Below, piece after piece: positions 16,153 through 24,100 of a stretch of 59,964 nt of DNA. A program made the position numbers and the translations under genes. The stretch is taken from the IMG/VR virus record IMGVR_UViG_3300037189_017920, positions 1-59,964 of that record; one strand, written 5' to 3'. Position 1 is the first letter of the stretch; the number at the start of each line of letters is the position of its first letter. This DNA comes from a virus. Under the pieces are notes generated by a model, which was not told where the DNA came from, made no database searches, and was given only the letters and a program-made list of their open reading frames with translations.

Positions 16153-16685
16153 TGGGCTTATTTGGTCCGTCTCCTCAGGAGCAGGCTCGTCAGGCCGTCG
16201 AAAAAGCTAAAGAGGCTCAAAAGAAATCTGCAAGCTATCTGAAAAAAGAGAACAAAAGCATTCGTCAGAAGTACAGGAGTTTAAAGCAAGAGGTATCGAC
16301 TCTTACGGGTCTTGCTCCTAAAGAGGCAGCGCAGGGCTTTAACGAAAATTTCTATAAAACTATTGCAGGTATTGGTGCTGCGTATGCGGGTCAGCTTGCG
16401 AAGTACGATCCAAACGTTCTTGGCTCTCAGTCCGCTAGACGTTTTGCAGGAGCCGTAAATGCCTCTCTGAAAGATTACACTACTCGATTGAATGCTGTGA
16501 GTCGCGAGGGCAGTGCGCGCATGTATCAGGCTTTGGCCGCTCCTATTGCGCAGTTTCAAAGGATCGCTCAAGACCCTGCTTTCAATAACTTAATGGATAC
16601 TACTTACATGGAGTACGCCAAGAATCCGCCTACTGTTACTAGCGATGTAGAGTCTATGAAGAATCTCTACACGTACAATGTCTGA
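16152..16685 (+). CDS. coiled-coil virion protein
   Basis: 177 residues, start overlapping the upstream stop (TAATG). N-terminal Lys/Gln/Glu-rich helix (EQARQAVEKAKEAQKKSASY, then QKYRSLKQEVSTL), then an Ala/Tyr-rich helical domain. No family recognised. Part of the same coupled string as the virion lysin, so probably packaged with it. Confidence 0.5.
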   Translation: MGLFGPSPQEQARQAVEKAKEAQKKSASYLKKENKSIRQKYRSLKQEVSTLTGLAPKEAAQGFNENFYKTIAGIGAAYAGQLAKYDPNVLGSQSARRFAGAVNASLKDYTTRLNAVSREGSARMYQALAAPIAQFQRIAQDPAFNNLMDTTYMEYAKNPPTVTSDVESMKNLYTYNV

Positions 16686-16983
16686 CGAAATACGGGAGTC
16701 TAGCCACGAACGCAAAGTTCGGTTTCACGGCGACGCTCCCTTTGCAAAACACGATTACCGATACCGTAGTCGTGATGTGATTCGTATGGCCGGCAAAGTC
16801 TGGGCCGAGAGTCCACGTGAACGACAGTTCCGCTTAGCTAAAACTCGTTCTTTAGCTAAATCTAGGGAAACGCCTGTGGGCCTAGGCTTTTCCGAAAAGG
16901 ATGAATTCGGCCCAGATAACTCGTACAACTCAATTCAAAGTCTTAATAGTACACCCGGCCCAGAGAGCTATATGTTTCGCTAA
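16678..16983 (+). CDS. small basic protein
   Basis: 101 residues, starting MSDEIRESSHERKVRFHGDA, overlapping the upstream gene by eight bases. Many Arg, Lys and His and the segment PRERQFRLAKTRSLAKSR suggest nucleic-acid contact. Its 3' end overlaps the convergent methyltransferase-like gene by about 40 bases. No family recognised. Confidence 0.5.
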   Translation: MSDEIRESSHERKVRFHGDAPFAKHDYRYRSRDVIRMAGKVWAESPRERQFRLAKTRSLAKSRETPVGLGFSEKDEFGPDNSYNSIQSLNSTPGPESYMFR

Positions 16984-17521
16984 ATTCTAAAACTCTTTTT
17001 GAAGTGTTGTGTAAGCTGGGAAAATAATACACAAAACCAAAGCATCTGGTATTTGTTAGTTTCGGCAGACCCGGGGTATCTAAAAATAGATCTGGCCGTG
17101 TCTTCATAATGCACAACGGAAAATCAATCCCCAGTTTTTGCGTGGTTATTAAAGCAACTTCAGAAGATGTCAGTAGCACAACAGCCTCATCGAATTCCCG
17201 TTTTAAATAGCGCTTATAGCATTCTTCAAGCCACACACGTTGTGCGGACTTTATAAAACGTTTTGGTTTTTTAAAGACATGTCTAGTTTTTGGTTGTTCG
17301 TCATAGGACATTAATTCCCTAGGAGGGTACAGATATATGTTTTTGGCTTTCCAAGATTGTGCCAATCCGTTCGACCGCGGGGTGAAATAACGATTGGCGT
17401 TGATAAGAGTGTTGGCCTCGTCGCTGGACGCTGGATCGAGGTCAATCTCGCCCCCAAAAAATGAGGTTGTTACTCCTACTAGATCTGGGGGCGAAACGAA
17501 ATCAAAGTCGGCTATAGGCAT
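16943..17521 (-). CDS. phage Dam-like adenine methyltransferase, catalytic motif altered
   Basis: 192 residues. Starts DFVSPPDLVGVTTSFFGGEI, followed by DLDPASSDEANTLINANRYF and NGLAQSWKAKNIYLYPPRE. This is the layout of the phage DNA N6-adenine methyltransferase family (PF05869-type), where the last element is normally NPPY; here it reads YPPR. The enzyme may be inactive or changed. Start overlaps the end of the gene upstream on the minus strand by ~20 bases; third gene of a minus-strand run with two short genes. Confidence 0.7.
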   Translation of the reverse strand: MPIADFDFVSPPDLVGVTTSFFGGEIDLDPASSDEANTLINANRYFTPRSNGLAQSWKAKNIYLYPPRELMSYDEQPKTRHVFKKPKRFIKSAQRVWLEECYKRYLKREFDEAVVLLTSSEVALITTQKLGIDFPLCIMKTRPDLFLDTPGLPKLTNTRCFGFVYYFPSLHNTSKRVLEFSETYSSLGRVYY

Positions 17522-17924
17522 CTGCTATTTCGTCAATGTGCTTATTAATTTCATTTAAATCCATGGTAAACAAGGCTAACTTTTTATTATCTACAAGTAC
17601 AACAATTGAATTTTCTGAATCTGCTTCTTTATCTACGACCTTAGACAGAATTTTCAAAAACTTAGCAGTTTCTTCGTCACAGAGTTCTTCTGCTAAAGCT
17701 ATGTCGTTTCTAATCTCAGGCAGCGTCAGATATGTGCTCTTTTCTGGATTAAAGGGGTTGAAAAACAGTGCTCCATAACCCTTTGCTTTTTTAAACTCTG
17801 CGTACAGAGTGCACACATCCCCGAAAATGACCTTAAGCGCACTTTTAGAGATACGATTTTGAACTTCGCTTTTGCCGAAAAGTTTTTGACCAAAGCTCTT
17901 AAGATTGTTACCGAAATTAGTCAT
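17502..17924 (-). CDS. hypothetical protein, minus-strand regulatory operon
   Basis: 140 residues from the ATG at 17924 (MTNFGNNLKSFGQKLFGKSE). A longer reading is possible, but it would overlap the upstream gene fully in another frame. Basic N-terminus, then a globular helical part (ALAEELCDEETAKFLKILSK) and a final stretch VVLVDNKKLALFTMDLNEIN. Overlaps the upstream gene by eight bases. No family recognised. Confidence 0.55.
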   Translation of the reverse strand: MTNFGNNLKSFGQKLFGKSEVQNRISKSALKVIFGDVCTLYAEFKKAKGYGALFFNPFNPEKSTYLTLPEIRNDIALAEELCDEETAKFLKILSKVVDKEADSENSIVVLVDNKKLALFTMDLNEINKHIDEIADAYSRL

Positions 17925-18249
17925 TCTCGTAGTTTGTGAAGTTAGTCCAGGCTGCCTCAAGTACTTTAATCGAGTCAAACAAAAAGTTTGAAATGTTTGC
18001 TTCGGTAGGATCCAGTTTACAGTAATGTACTCCTTCAATAAGACCAGAAGTGCCACCAGATGTAATCCCTTGATATACAAGTTTATCGATAACCACAGGA
18101 GCAACCCCAAGCCGAGCTGCGACAACCTTTCGATTAACAAACGCCGTGGTTTTCTTCGATGTTTTGGCATTAGCTAAAATTTGCAAACTTAAGTCGATAC
18201 TCTGAAGAACATCTACAACTTTTTTGAGATCTGACCTAATTAAATCCAT
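17917..18249 (-). CDS. HTH-type DNA-binding protein
   Basis: 110 residues, starting MDLIRSDLKKVVDVLQSIDL. The middle (FVNRKVVAARLGVAPVVIDK, then LVYQGI and EGVHYCKL) resembles an excisionase/MerR-like HTH with a wing. First gene of the minus-strand run reading to 16943. An 83-base cloverleaf-like RNA element lies just upstream in its presumed 5' leader. Probably a regulator; the target is unknown. Confidence 0.55.
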   Translation of the reverse strand: MDLIRSDLKKVVDVLQSIDLSLQILANAKTSKKTTAFVNRKVVAARLGVAPVVIDKLVYQGITSGGTSGLIEGVHYCKLDPTEANISNFLFDSIKVLEAAWTNFTNYEND

Positions 18250-18273
18250 TTAGATGAAGATAGAGAGTTAAGA

Positions 18274-18356
18274 GGAGGGCCGCCTCACCTCCTGACGTCA
18301 GGAAGCAAGGTTCGCTTGCGGCTCAAGGGAAAAGGCTAAAACCCTGAGCGCCCTCC
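18274..18356 (-). ncRNA. cloverleaf-like structured RNA element, unidentified
   Basis: An outer stem GGAGGGC (18274-18280) pairs with GCCCTCC (18350-18356) and encloses three hairpins: TCCTGA/TCAGGA (18290-18303), GCAAG/CTTGC (18305-18319) and GCTCA-A-GGG/CCC-TGAGC (18321-18349). It lies between two minus-strand genes, in the presumed leader of the HTH gene at 18249. Loop sizes and arm order do not fit a tRNA on either strand. GCCGC (18279-18283) can alternatively pair with GCGGC (18318-18322), so two folds compete. Confidence 0.45.
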
Positions 18357-18403
18357 AGGATACTACGATGCGGCCTTTCTTACGACATCGCAGTGCTACC
18401 AGT

Positions 18404-18829
18404 TTAAGGTTGTCGTAACCATTCCGCATCGCTCAATGCGTTGACATCCTTAAGTTTTCGATTGAACCCGCTTCGTACTTTCTTTACGATCTGAGGTTTC
18501 TCGAAACGCGACAGCAAATGCGCCGGATTAACGCAATCGGGTCGCCTGCAGATGTTTTTTAGAGCCGCAGAGCCCACGTCCGCTTTAAAAAACGCGTATA
18601 AAACGTTACTGATTGGCCATTTTTTGCCATCGAGGGTGATGCCCGCGTGGCTAGTTCTCCAACACTTCGTAAAATCTGTGTTCTGAAGGGTTAGCTGTGT
18701 AACCAACCCTCTTAATTCGGGCTCGATTTGGTTTAAGTCAGGGAATACCAGAGGATTATTTATTTCTTTTAAACAATCCTGGCATACTTCACTTGTTTTC
18801 GTGTGTTTTGTGTTTTTTAAACACTTCAT
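18404..18829 (-). CDS. HNH-like zinc protein, catalytic His apparently lost
   Basis: 141 residues. An N-terminal Cys pair (CQDCLKEI) and later ICRRPDCVNPAHLLSRF match the zinc-loop C(x4)CVNPxHL of phage HNH proteins, where a catalytic His normally precedes the first Cys; here it is Asn. Basic C-terminus (KKVRSGFNRKLK). It overlaps the upstream gene by four bases. It may bind DNA or regulate without cutting; weak activity cannot be ruled out. Confidence 0.6.
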   Translation of the reverse strand: MKCLKNTKHTKTSEVCQDCLKEINNPLVFPDLNQIEPELRGLVTQLTLQNTDFTKCWRTSHAGITLDGKKWPISNVLYAFFKADVGSAALKNICRRPDCVNPAHLLSRFEKPQIVKKVRSGFNRKLKDVNALSDAEWLRQP

Positions 18830-19248
18830 AGAAGTTTTTCAAGTTGTCCAACAAAGTCTGTAGGGTCTTCGATCAGCAAATTGATCAAAGTTTTTACTGT
18901 CTTCTCAAGTTCCGACGTCTCGGCGTCTCTTTCGTTTAGCAGTAACCAGTACGTGTAGGCGTTAAGTAAGTACAGGTGCGTCTGTTTTGCTCGCAGAGCC
19001 TGTGCTTTCCACTTTTCGTAATCGAATGCGCTGTTGTGACGGCTGTTGCCTGTTTTTAATTCGAGTTCACGAATTTCGATCTGTAAATCGATGTCCTTGA
19101 TGGTGTACTTCGTTGCTGAGATTTTGGCCTTGCAGTCAGCTAGTGATGTGGGCTGATTGTTGTCCGTATAAATCCAGACTGGAAGGTTGTCGATGACATA
19201 ATTTTTATCCCAAAGAAGAGCTTTGGCTGGCGTGGCCGTAAAAGTCAT
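18826..19248 (-). CDS. hypothetical helical protein
   Basis: 140 residues, starting MTFTATPAKALLWDKNYVID. Long charged helices (DLQIEIRELELKTGN, then KWKAQALRAKQTHLYLLNAY). Four-base overlaps with both neighbours (ATGA type) show a tight minus-strand operon. Not recognised. Confidence 0.5.
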   Translation of the reverse strand: MTFTATPAKALLWDKNYVIDNLPVWIYTDNNQPTSLADCKAKISATKYTIKDIDLQIEIRELELKTGNSRHNSAFDYEKWKAQALRAKQTHLYLLNAYTYWLLLNERDAETSELEKTVKTLINLLIEDPTDFVGQLEKLL

Positions 19249-19577
19249 AGAGCGAGGACTGTATTTATAAGTGAATTAAACTCGCCGTTAACACAATACA
19301 GAATGTGTTGCTCAAAAATAATTTTGATGACGATTCTGTACTTGATCAGCCTGTTTAAATCTCGCAAAACCCGAGGTTTTGAGAAACCTAAAGAAGCTAC
19401 TAGATCGCGTGTCGACAACGGTTGCTCGCATGTTAGCAGATGAAGCAAATCGGAATGATGCGCTATGCAAGCGCAGATTTTTTTATGTTCGTAATCGTGC
19501 GCATCGAAAACTTGCGGTTGTACTTCTCCGCGAGCAAGTTTTGAATCATTTGGTTGGTTGCCCTCTTGGAAATCCAT
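19245..19577 (-). CDS. winged-helix DNA-binding protein
   Basis: 110 residues from the ATG at 19577 (MDFQEGNQPNDSKLARGEVQ). LSTRDLVASLGFSKPRVLRD and LNRLIKYRIVIKIIF look like a recognition helix and wing. No later ATG or GTG could replace this start, so the gene overlaps the end of the upstream gene by about 115 bases in another frame. Likely regulator; target unknown. Confidence 0.55.
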   Translation of the reverse strand: MDFQEGNQPNDSKLARGEVQPQVFDAHDYEHKKICACIAHHSDLLHLLTCEQPLSTRDLVASLGFSKPRVLRDLNRLIKYRIVIKIIFEQHILYCVNGEFNSLINTVLAL

Positions 19578-20122
19578 GTTTTTACATCTGCCAGCATGGC
19601 CGGTGTGACCTTTGTAGCTGGGCTGGCAGCACGAAGCATATGATGCGGGTTCACGCAATCGGGGTCTCCGCAAGTCGTGAGAATCTTATCCTTTTCTGAA
19701 AGAGTTACATTGTTGAACTTGGCGTAAACGAACCGCCGTGGACGCATAATTGTTTTATCTGTAGCATCCACAAGGCGTGCAAATGTACAAGGTAGATGGA
19801 CGTGTTGGTCTGGTGTGATGGCGTACTTGTTTTGACGGAACCACACGGCGATCTTGTCAGAGGGGCTTCGGGCTTGGCGGAGTTCCTCTAAGCAGAGCGG
19901 GCAGGCGTAGAGACCAGCGACAGGGTGCGCCTTCTCCAGGTCCGTCGTAGCCACGAGCAGGGCGTGGTAGCGACCGCATTTGCAAATCAGTTTTGAAGTC
20001 GCGCCGTGCTCTTCGACTCGGAATGAGTCCAAGGTGTACACACGCGATACGGGTGTATCGGAGGGTTCGACCGGGGTCTGCACTAACAGGCCCAGGATCG
20101 AAACCAGTACGGGGTCGATCAT
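19463..20122 (-). CDS. zinc-ribbon / HNH-like protein with C-terminal HTH
   Basis: 219 residues from the ATG at 20122 (MIDPVLVSILGLLVQTPVEP). A zinc-ribbon-like CKCGRYH...CPLC, then LTTCGDPDCVNPHHMLRAAS, the CVNPxH zinc loop of HNH proteins with Thr in place of the catalytic His. The end (QMIQNLLAEKYNRKFSMRTI) resembles an HTH. Reads left from the control region at 20.1-20.5 kb. Likely an early regulator or a decayed nuclease. TTG at 20170 would extend it. Confidence 0.6.
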   Translation of the reverse strand: MIDPVLVSILGLLVQTPVEPSDTPVSRVYTLDSFRVEEHGATSKLICKCGRYHALLVATTDLEKAHPVAGLYACPLCLEELRQARSPSDKIAVWFRQNKYAITPDQHVHLPCTFARLVDATDKTIMRPRRFVYAKFNNVTLSEKDKILTTCGDPDCVNPHHMLRAASPATKVTPAMLADVKTWISKRATNQMIQNLLAEKYNRKFSMRTITNIKKSALA

Positions 20123-20472
20123 GGCGTGCTTTGTATGTGCCTGAAGCTCACCTAACCATAGCACGGACAACCTGGCCCTTAGAAATCAATTTATCTCTTA
20201 AGGCCCCGCTTAACAAAACTTGCCTGTCGCAGCTGTGTCGCAGCACGGTTCGCCTAGTTACGTGTTTTTGCTAATTGCGTGCTTACTGTATTTCTAAATT
20301 AATTTTTAGACTATTTAAATACGCTAATTTGCACGCAACTTACGTTAAGTCCAGACTCTGAAAGCTTTTTTTCTCGCCATGCTGATGAGATCAGGCGTGG
20401 ATTTCCGTACTACTCACGTTTTTTTAAGGTTATGACGTAATATTGGGTCACATAAATCCGTACCTGACTCCA
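20123..20472. promoter_or_regulatory. divergent control region with nested inverted repeats
   Basis: No gene fits in these 350 bases. They separate leftward minus-strand genes from rightward plus-strand genes. TGTCGCAGC occurs twice (20225-20233, 20236-20244). Nested inverted repeats follow: TTGCGTGC/GCACGCAA (20275-20282, 20331-20338), GTATTT/AAATAC (20288-20293, 20317-20322) and CTAAA/TTTAG (20294-20298, 20305-20309). The core is AT-rich. TAATAT around 20441 could be a rightward -10 box. An operator/promoter or an origin of replication are both possible. Confidence 0.5.
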
Positions 20473-20637
20473 ATGGCTCCGGTACCTCCTGTATCTTCGA
20501 ATACCGATCTCGATCCCGATGTGGAGTTTTGGCAAGAGTGCCGTCGGCGCGCCTTAGAGCTTCATGTGCCCGCCTGGCAACTTGCTGAGGAACGCTTCAC
20601 ACACCGCACTGTTGACACTGGCTCAACAGACCGGTAA
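20473..20637 (+). CDS. hypothetical small protein
   Basis: 54 residues from the ATG at 20473 (MAPVPPVSSNTDLDPDVEFW), or 64 from TTG at 20443. A proline-rich start is followed by an amphipathic helix (EFWQECRRRALELHVPAWQL). A terminator-like hairpin overlaps its end. Not recognised. Confidence 0.45.
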   Translation: MAPVPPVSSNTDLDPDVEFWQECRRRALELHVPAWQLAEERFTHRTVDTGSTDR

Positions 20638-20657
20638 GGTCCGCCTGTTGCTTTTTG
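20624..20657 (+). terminator. imperfect terminator-like hairpin
   Basis: CAACAG (20624-20629) can pair with CTGTTG (20645-20650), with GACC/GGTC inside (20629-20632, 20638-20641), followed by a run of five T. Asymmetric bulges make it weaker than the other terminators here. Confidence 0.4.
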
Positions 20658-20660
20658 GGT

Positions 20661-21008
20661 ATGCTCACTAAAAAAGACGTACAGGAGCGCCAAGAGCGTT
20701 TTGAATCTATTTATAACATGTACTTTGCGGGGTACAGCTATCGGCAGATAGCGCACGAATTCAGTATTTCCGCTGAACGTGTCCGACAGATTTTGCATCA
20801 GTATGCTTCGCCGACTCAACGTATAGCACTGCATGATGAAATCAGTAAGCGCCGTGAAACCAGCTGGCAATCAAAAGAAATTGAGTATTTGCTAGAGGCA
20901 GGTAATACGTGTAAAACGGTAGCCAATATCCTCAATGTCTCTATAGATGTAGTTAAACGCGTCAGTGCTCGCCATCGGAGAACCAAGCTAGAAACCGCTC
21001 GTAGTTAA
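20661..21008 (+). CDS. sigma region 4-like / HTH regulator
   Basis: 115 residues from ATG at 20661 (MLTKKDVQERQERFESIYNM). GYSYRQIAHEFSISAERVRQ followed by ILHQYASP is very close to the region 4.2 HTH of sigma factors, and a second HTH-like unit follows (TCKTVANILNVSIDVVKRVS). There is no region 2, so it cannot be a full sigma factor. It may act as a sigma-like adaptor or repressor controlling the fibre genes beside it. Confidence 0.6.
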   Translation: MLTKKDVQERQERFESIYNMYFAGYSYRQIAHEFSISAERVRQILHQYASPTQRIALHDEISKRRETSWQSKEIEYLLEAGNTCKTVANILNVSIDVVKRVSARHRRTKLETARS

Positions 21009-21020
21009 AATTAATGGAGG

Positions 21021-21043
21021 TATAATTACGTCTAGGAGGGGGA
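21021..21043 (+). promoter_or_regulatory. TATAAT box and strong ribosome site before the fibre block
   Basis: TATAAT at 21021-21026 and AGGAGGGGG at 21035-21043 precede the ATG at 21059. No clear -35 is seen. The spacing from this ribosome site to the ATG is long (15 bases), but no other site is present. Confidence 0.35.
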
Positions 21044-21058
21044 CTTTTTCGTCTGATT

Positions 21059-21856
21059 ATGACTGCGTGTCCCCATTATCCTGTTCGTAAGGCTTTTCAC
21101 CAAGCAAACTTCAACGGCATAATCGAGGCCGTTGTCGACGTCATCTATGTAATCAGCGGCGTGGGCACCACAAGTTTTACTCTGGATCCCCGAGGCTACG
21201 CCCCTAATTTTGATGGTGTCGTACAGGTTCTTGAAGATTTAGCTTATACGATCAGCGGAATTCAAGCAGGTGGCGGCGGCGGTATTGTAATCTCCGGCAT
21301 TGGCGTATCTGGGATCGTTGCCGGTCCAGGTATGCAGGTAACTTCCTCGGGCAGCTATCTGGTTTTTGGTACCAATGCGTCTGGTATTGGCGGCACTACT
21401 ACCAGTTACAGCGGATCCACCTTAATAATTAACAGCACTAAGTACGCCAACACGGTTGTATCTGGCACCGCACCTGCCGACGCTACAAACGGTACGCTTT
21501 GGTTCGATCAAAACGAAGGCCGCTTGTTCGTGTATGCCAGCGGCGGCGTGGCGACGGGCAGTGGCGGTTGGTATCAAACCAATGCGGACGCCGTTGTCGT
21601 CAAGAGCGAAGTTCCGCCATCTGGCACTGGTGCAAATGCCCCGGTCCGCGACGGTCTGCTCTGGTTCAATACCTTACAGGGTTCACTGTTTATTTACGAC
21701 GCTGTTACCAGCGGCTGGTATGAGACTGCTCCTGGACCTAAGGGTGCCGAGTACTCGACCGGTGCTCCAATTCCTGAGAAACAGGGTGACCTTTGGTACT
21801 CGGTCGATGAGACTGTTCTCAAGGTTTGGGATGGCACCGCGTGGATCTCTACTTAA
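21059..21856 (+). CDS. tail fibre protein with repeated LWF...GWY modules
   Basis: 265 residues. N-terminus with conserved attachment-like sequence (NFNGIIEAVVDVIYVISGVG), then a Gly/Ser-rich shaft. Three similar modules follow: GTLWFDQNEGRLFVYASGG...GGWYQT, GLLWFNTLQGSLFIYDAVTS...GWYET and GDLWYSVDETVLKVWDGTAW. These small beta modules are frequent in cyanophage fibre and adaptor proteins. First of the fibre run. Confidence 0.7.
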   Translation: MTACPHYPVRKAFHQANFNGIIEAVVDVIYVISGVGTTSFTLDPRGYAPNFDGVVQVLEDLAYTISGIQAGGGGGIVISGIGVSGIVAGPGMQVTSSGSYLVFGTNASGIGGTTTSYSGSTLIINSTKYANTVVSGTAPADATNGTLWFDQNEGRLFVYASGGVATGSGGWYQTNADAVVVKSEVPPSGTGANAPVRDGLLWFNTLQGSLFIYDAVTSGWYETAPGPKGAEYSTGAPIPEKQGDLWYSVDETVLKVWDGTAWIST

Positions 21857-21905
21857 GCTTCTAAGTTTCAAACACGGTAAACTGTAGATACTTACTGGCA
21901 AACCA

Positions 21906-23162
21906 GTGCCGATATCTATTTTTCGAGCTGGCGAGACAATTACACCGGGAAATATTGTCGCGGTTACTCACAATTCCGTTGTTAAAAAAGCTTCGGTTAA
22001 CGATCCGGAGACTTTTAGAGCTATTGGGGTAGCTACGACGTCGGGGTATGCGGGGGATGCTGTAAAAGTTGTTGTTGATGATCAGGTTCATATTTTTTCT
22101 GGTTTAACTCCTGGCAGTCAGTTATATTTGAGCCCAACTCCTGGGCTTTATACGACTTCTTACACGACAATTACATCGGGTGTTGGCTTATCGCTTAACG
22201 GATCCTCGAATTTAAGTCCGTTTGCTCGGGCTATTTCGGCGTCGGGCATAACGCTGCAGACTCCAGCCGCTGTGGTTGCTGATGTGTCTTCTGAAAGTAT
22301 TGTTTTAGAAAATACGCCGACAAATAATATTTTTGGTTTTTTAACAGAGGGGTATTTTGATGTTGTAAAAGAATCTGGAGATTCCCCTTATATTCCTTAT
22401 GATCCCGAGGCATATGCTTATATACGTGCTGTCGAAAACGCAGACGGCCAGTTTTTAGAAAACAATGTGCGGCAGGCAATTGACAACTTCGTCTTGGGGT
22501 GCAAGGCGGATGGTATTTGGAGTGCCATTAAAGCAAGTTGCATCCTTGCTGGTGCCCGCACTCTGAGTGGGGCGCTGGTTCCGTTGGTTGGCACAGCACC
22601 TACCAATCCCAGCAACGTCTTTGTGCAGGCTGACTACAACCGAAAGACGGGGCTGGTGGGGAATGGGACCACAAAGTATCTGGATAGCGGCAGGTTAAGC
22701 AGCTCTGACCCGCAAGATAACGTTCATCTGAGCACTTATGTAACCACCGCAGCCAGTGCCGGAAACACCTTTTACATGGGCTCCGCTTCCACAACTGAGG
22801 GCGGCAGTGAGTTAATACTTGGACAAACTACAACACCAGTCTTCAGAGTGCGGTGCAGGAATGGTACACCTTTTGATGTGACGGTGACAGGGGCTTTGGA
22901 AGGATTTTTTGGTGCTTCGCGATTATCTTCAGCCAATTTTACCGTAAGAGCAGGTTCGTCTAATGCAACAGCAACTAGTGTTTCTCAAAGTCTTACTACG
23001 GGGCTTCCACTTTATATTTATGGACGGTATCTGAACGGGGCGCTAGCTGCTCCTGTCAACGCCCGCCTCGCCTTCTACAGCATCGGCGAATCCCTCAACC
23101 TAGCCCTCCTCGACGCCCGCGTCACCGACCTGATCAACGCATTCGCAGCTGCTATCTCATAA
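21906..23162 (+). CDS. tail fibre with receptor-binding-type C-terminal domain
   Basis: 418 residues from GTG at 21906. The N-terminal part (FRAGETITPGNIVAVTHNSV, then a beta-rich adaptor) is AT-richer than the rest. The C-terminal half (DGIWSAIKASCILAGARTLS, then PLVGTAPTN and FVQADYNRKTGLVGNGTTKY) resembles a phage tail-fibre domain I have seen in cyanobacterial and other phages. The change in composition near 22440 suggests that the two halves were joined by recombination. Confidence 0.65.
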   Translation: MPISIFRAGETITPGNIVAVTHNSVVKKASVNDPETFRAIGVATTSGYAGDAVKVVVDDQVHIFSGLTPGSQLYLSPTPGLYTTSYTTITSGVGLSLNGSSNLSPFARAISASGITLQTPAAVVADVSSESIVLENTPTNNIFGFLTEGYFDVVKESGDSPYIPYDPEAYAYIRAVENADGQFLENNVRQAIDNFVLGCKADGIWSAIKASCILAGARTLSGALVPLVGTAPTNPSNVFVQADYNRKTGLVGNGTTKYLDSGRLSSSDPQDNVHLSTYVTTAASAGNTFYMGSASTTEGGSELILGQTTTPVFRVRCRNGTPFDVTVTGALEGFFGASRLSSANFTVRAGSSNATATSVSQSLTTGLPLYIYGRYLNGALAAPVNARLAFYSIGESLNLALLDARVTDLINAFAAAIS

Positions 23163-23197
23163 CAGACTGTATAATTTAAAAAAATAGTAACCGCAGC

Positions 23198-24100
23198 GTG
23201 GCTTCCGAAAAGATCTCTCAGTTTCCGGATCTAACCGCTGTAGCTAGCGGTGACTTTTTTCCGGTCGTCGATATATCCGAAGCTGATCCATATTTACAGA
23301 ATAAAAAAGTACAAATTGGCGCACTTGATGCGCGTTACGTTAATGCAGACGGTGATACCGCATCTGGAACTTTTTCGTTCCAAAACCTTGTTATTCCTAG
23401 CGGCGGTTCGTTAACCCTTGCCGACGGCGCGACCGCATATAACCTTCCCGACACCACTCAACTTATTAACCGGTCGATTCCAGAAATAAACCTGAACCTC
23501 GTCCGCGGCGACTCGTGGGATGGGTTCTATATGTATTTACAAGAGCCCGACGGCACTCCCTCTAACCTGACCGACTCGACTGTCTCCGCTTCCGCCCGTA
23601 CATCAACCTACGCTCAGATCACCCCTCTGAACGCCACGATTGTTGGTCCGGCGTCCGGTTACGTCCGAATTTGGGGCTCGTCCGCTCAAACTGCTCAGCT
23701 TCCTATTACTTCTGGCCAACAGGTTTTCTGGGAAGTCAGCCGCGTGTCTAACTCCCGCGTGGCTACGATTTCAGGCTTCACAAATAGCGCCTCGGGAACG
23801 CTTTCGGTCATCACCGTTGAATATCCCGGCGTTTCCTCTTACGACAACGTTTTTATCAGCGGTGTTCTAGCCAGTGGCTTGCCGGCCAACACATACAACG
23901 TTTTATATCCTACAACAACCAGCGGTCAGGATCGTCTTAACCTAATTACTTCTACTCCTCCGTATTCCTTCGCAATTCCTCAGTTATCTACGTCCGGCAC
24001 TGATGTTGCAGGTACCGGTGTATATCCTACGGGCGTCTCGTTATATCAGCGCCGCACGGATACGATGGTGCGCGGCATTATTTTTGTGACGCTACCTTGA
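23198..24100 (+). CDS. appendage/fibre adaptor protein
   Basis: 300 residues, GTG start in the context GCGTGGCTTCC. Starts with ASEKISQFPDLTAVASGDFF, PVVDISE, a common opening of phage fibre adaptor proteins (ISxLPxLT...GDxxPVVD). The remainder is Ser/Thr/Gly-rich and beta-type with repeated SG pairs. Followed by a possible terminator. Confidence 0.6.
   Translation: MASEKISQFPDLTAVASGDFFPVVDISEADPYLQNKKVQIGALDARYVNADGDTASGTFSFQNLVIPSGGSLTLADGATAYNLPDTTQLINRSIPEINLNLVRGDSWDGFYMYLQEPDGTPSNLTDSTVSASARTSTYAQITPLNATIVGPASGYVRIWGSSAQTAQLPITSGQQVFWEVSRVSNSRVATISGFTNSASGTLSVITVEYPGVSSYDNVFISGVLASGLPANTYNVLYPTTTSGQDRLNLITSTPPYSFAIPQLSTSGTDVAGTGVYPTGVSLYQRRTDTMVRGIIFVTLP

Noticed and set aside
18274-18356. 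A tRNA in the cloverleaf-like element
   Set aside because: Outer stem is followed directly by a hairpin, the loops have wrong sizes and the TTCG hairpin is not next to the 3' acceptor strand; neither strand gives a valid tRNA.
20661-21008. A full phage sigma factor
   Set aside because: Only region 4-like HTH units are present; no region 2 or core-binding part.
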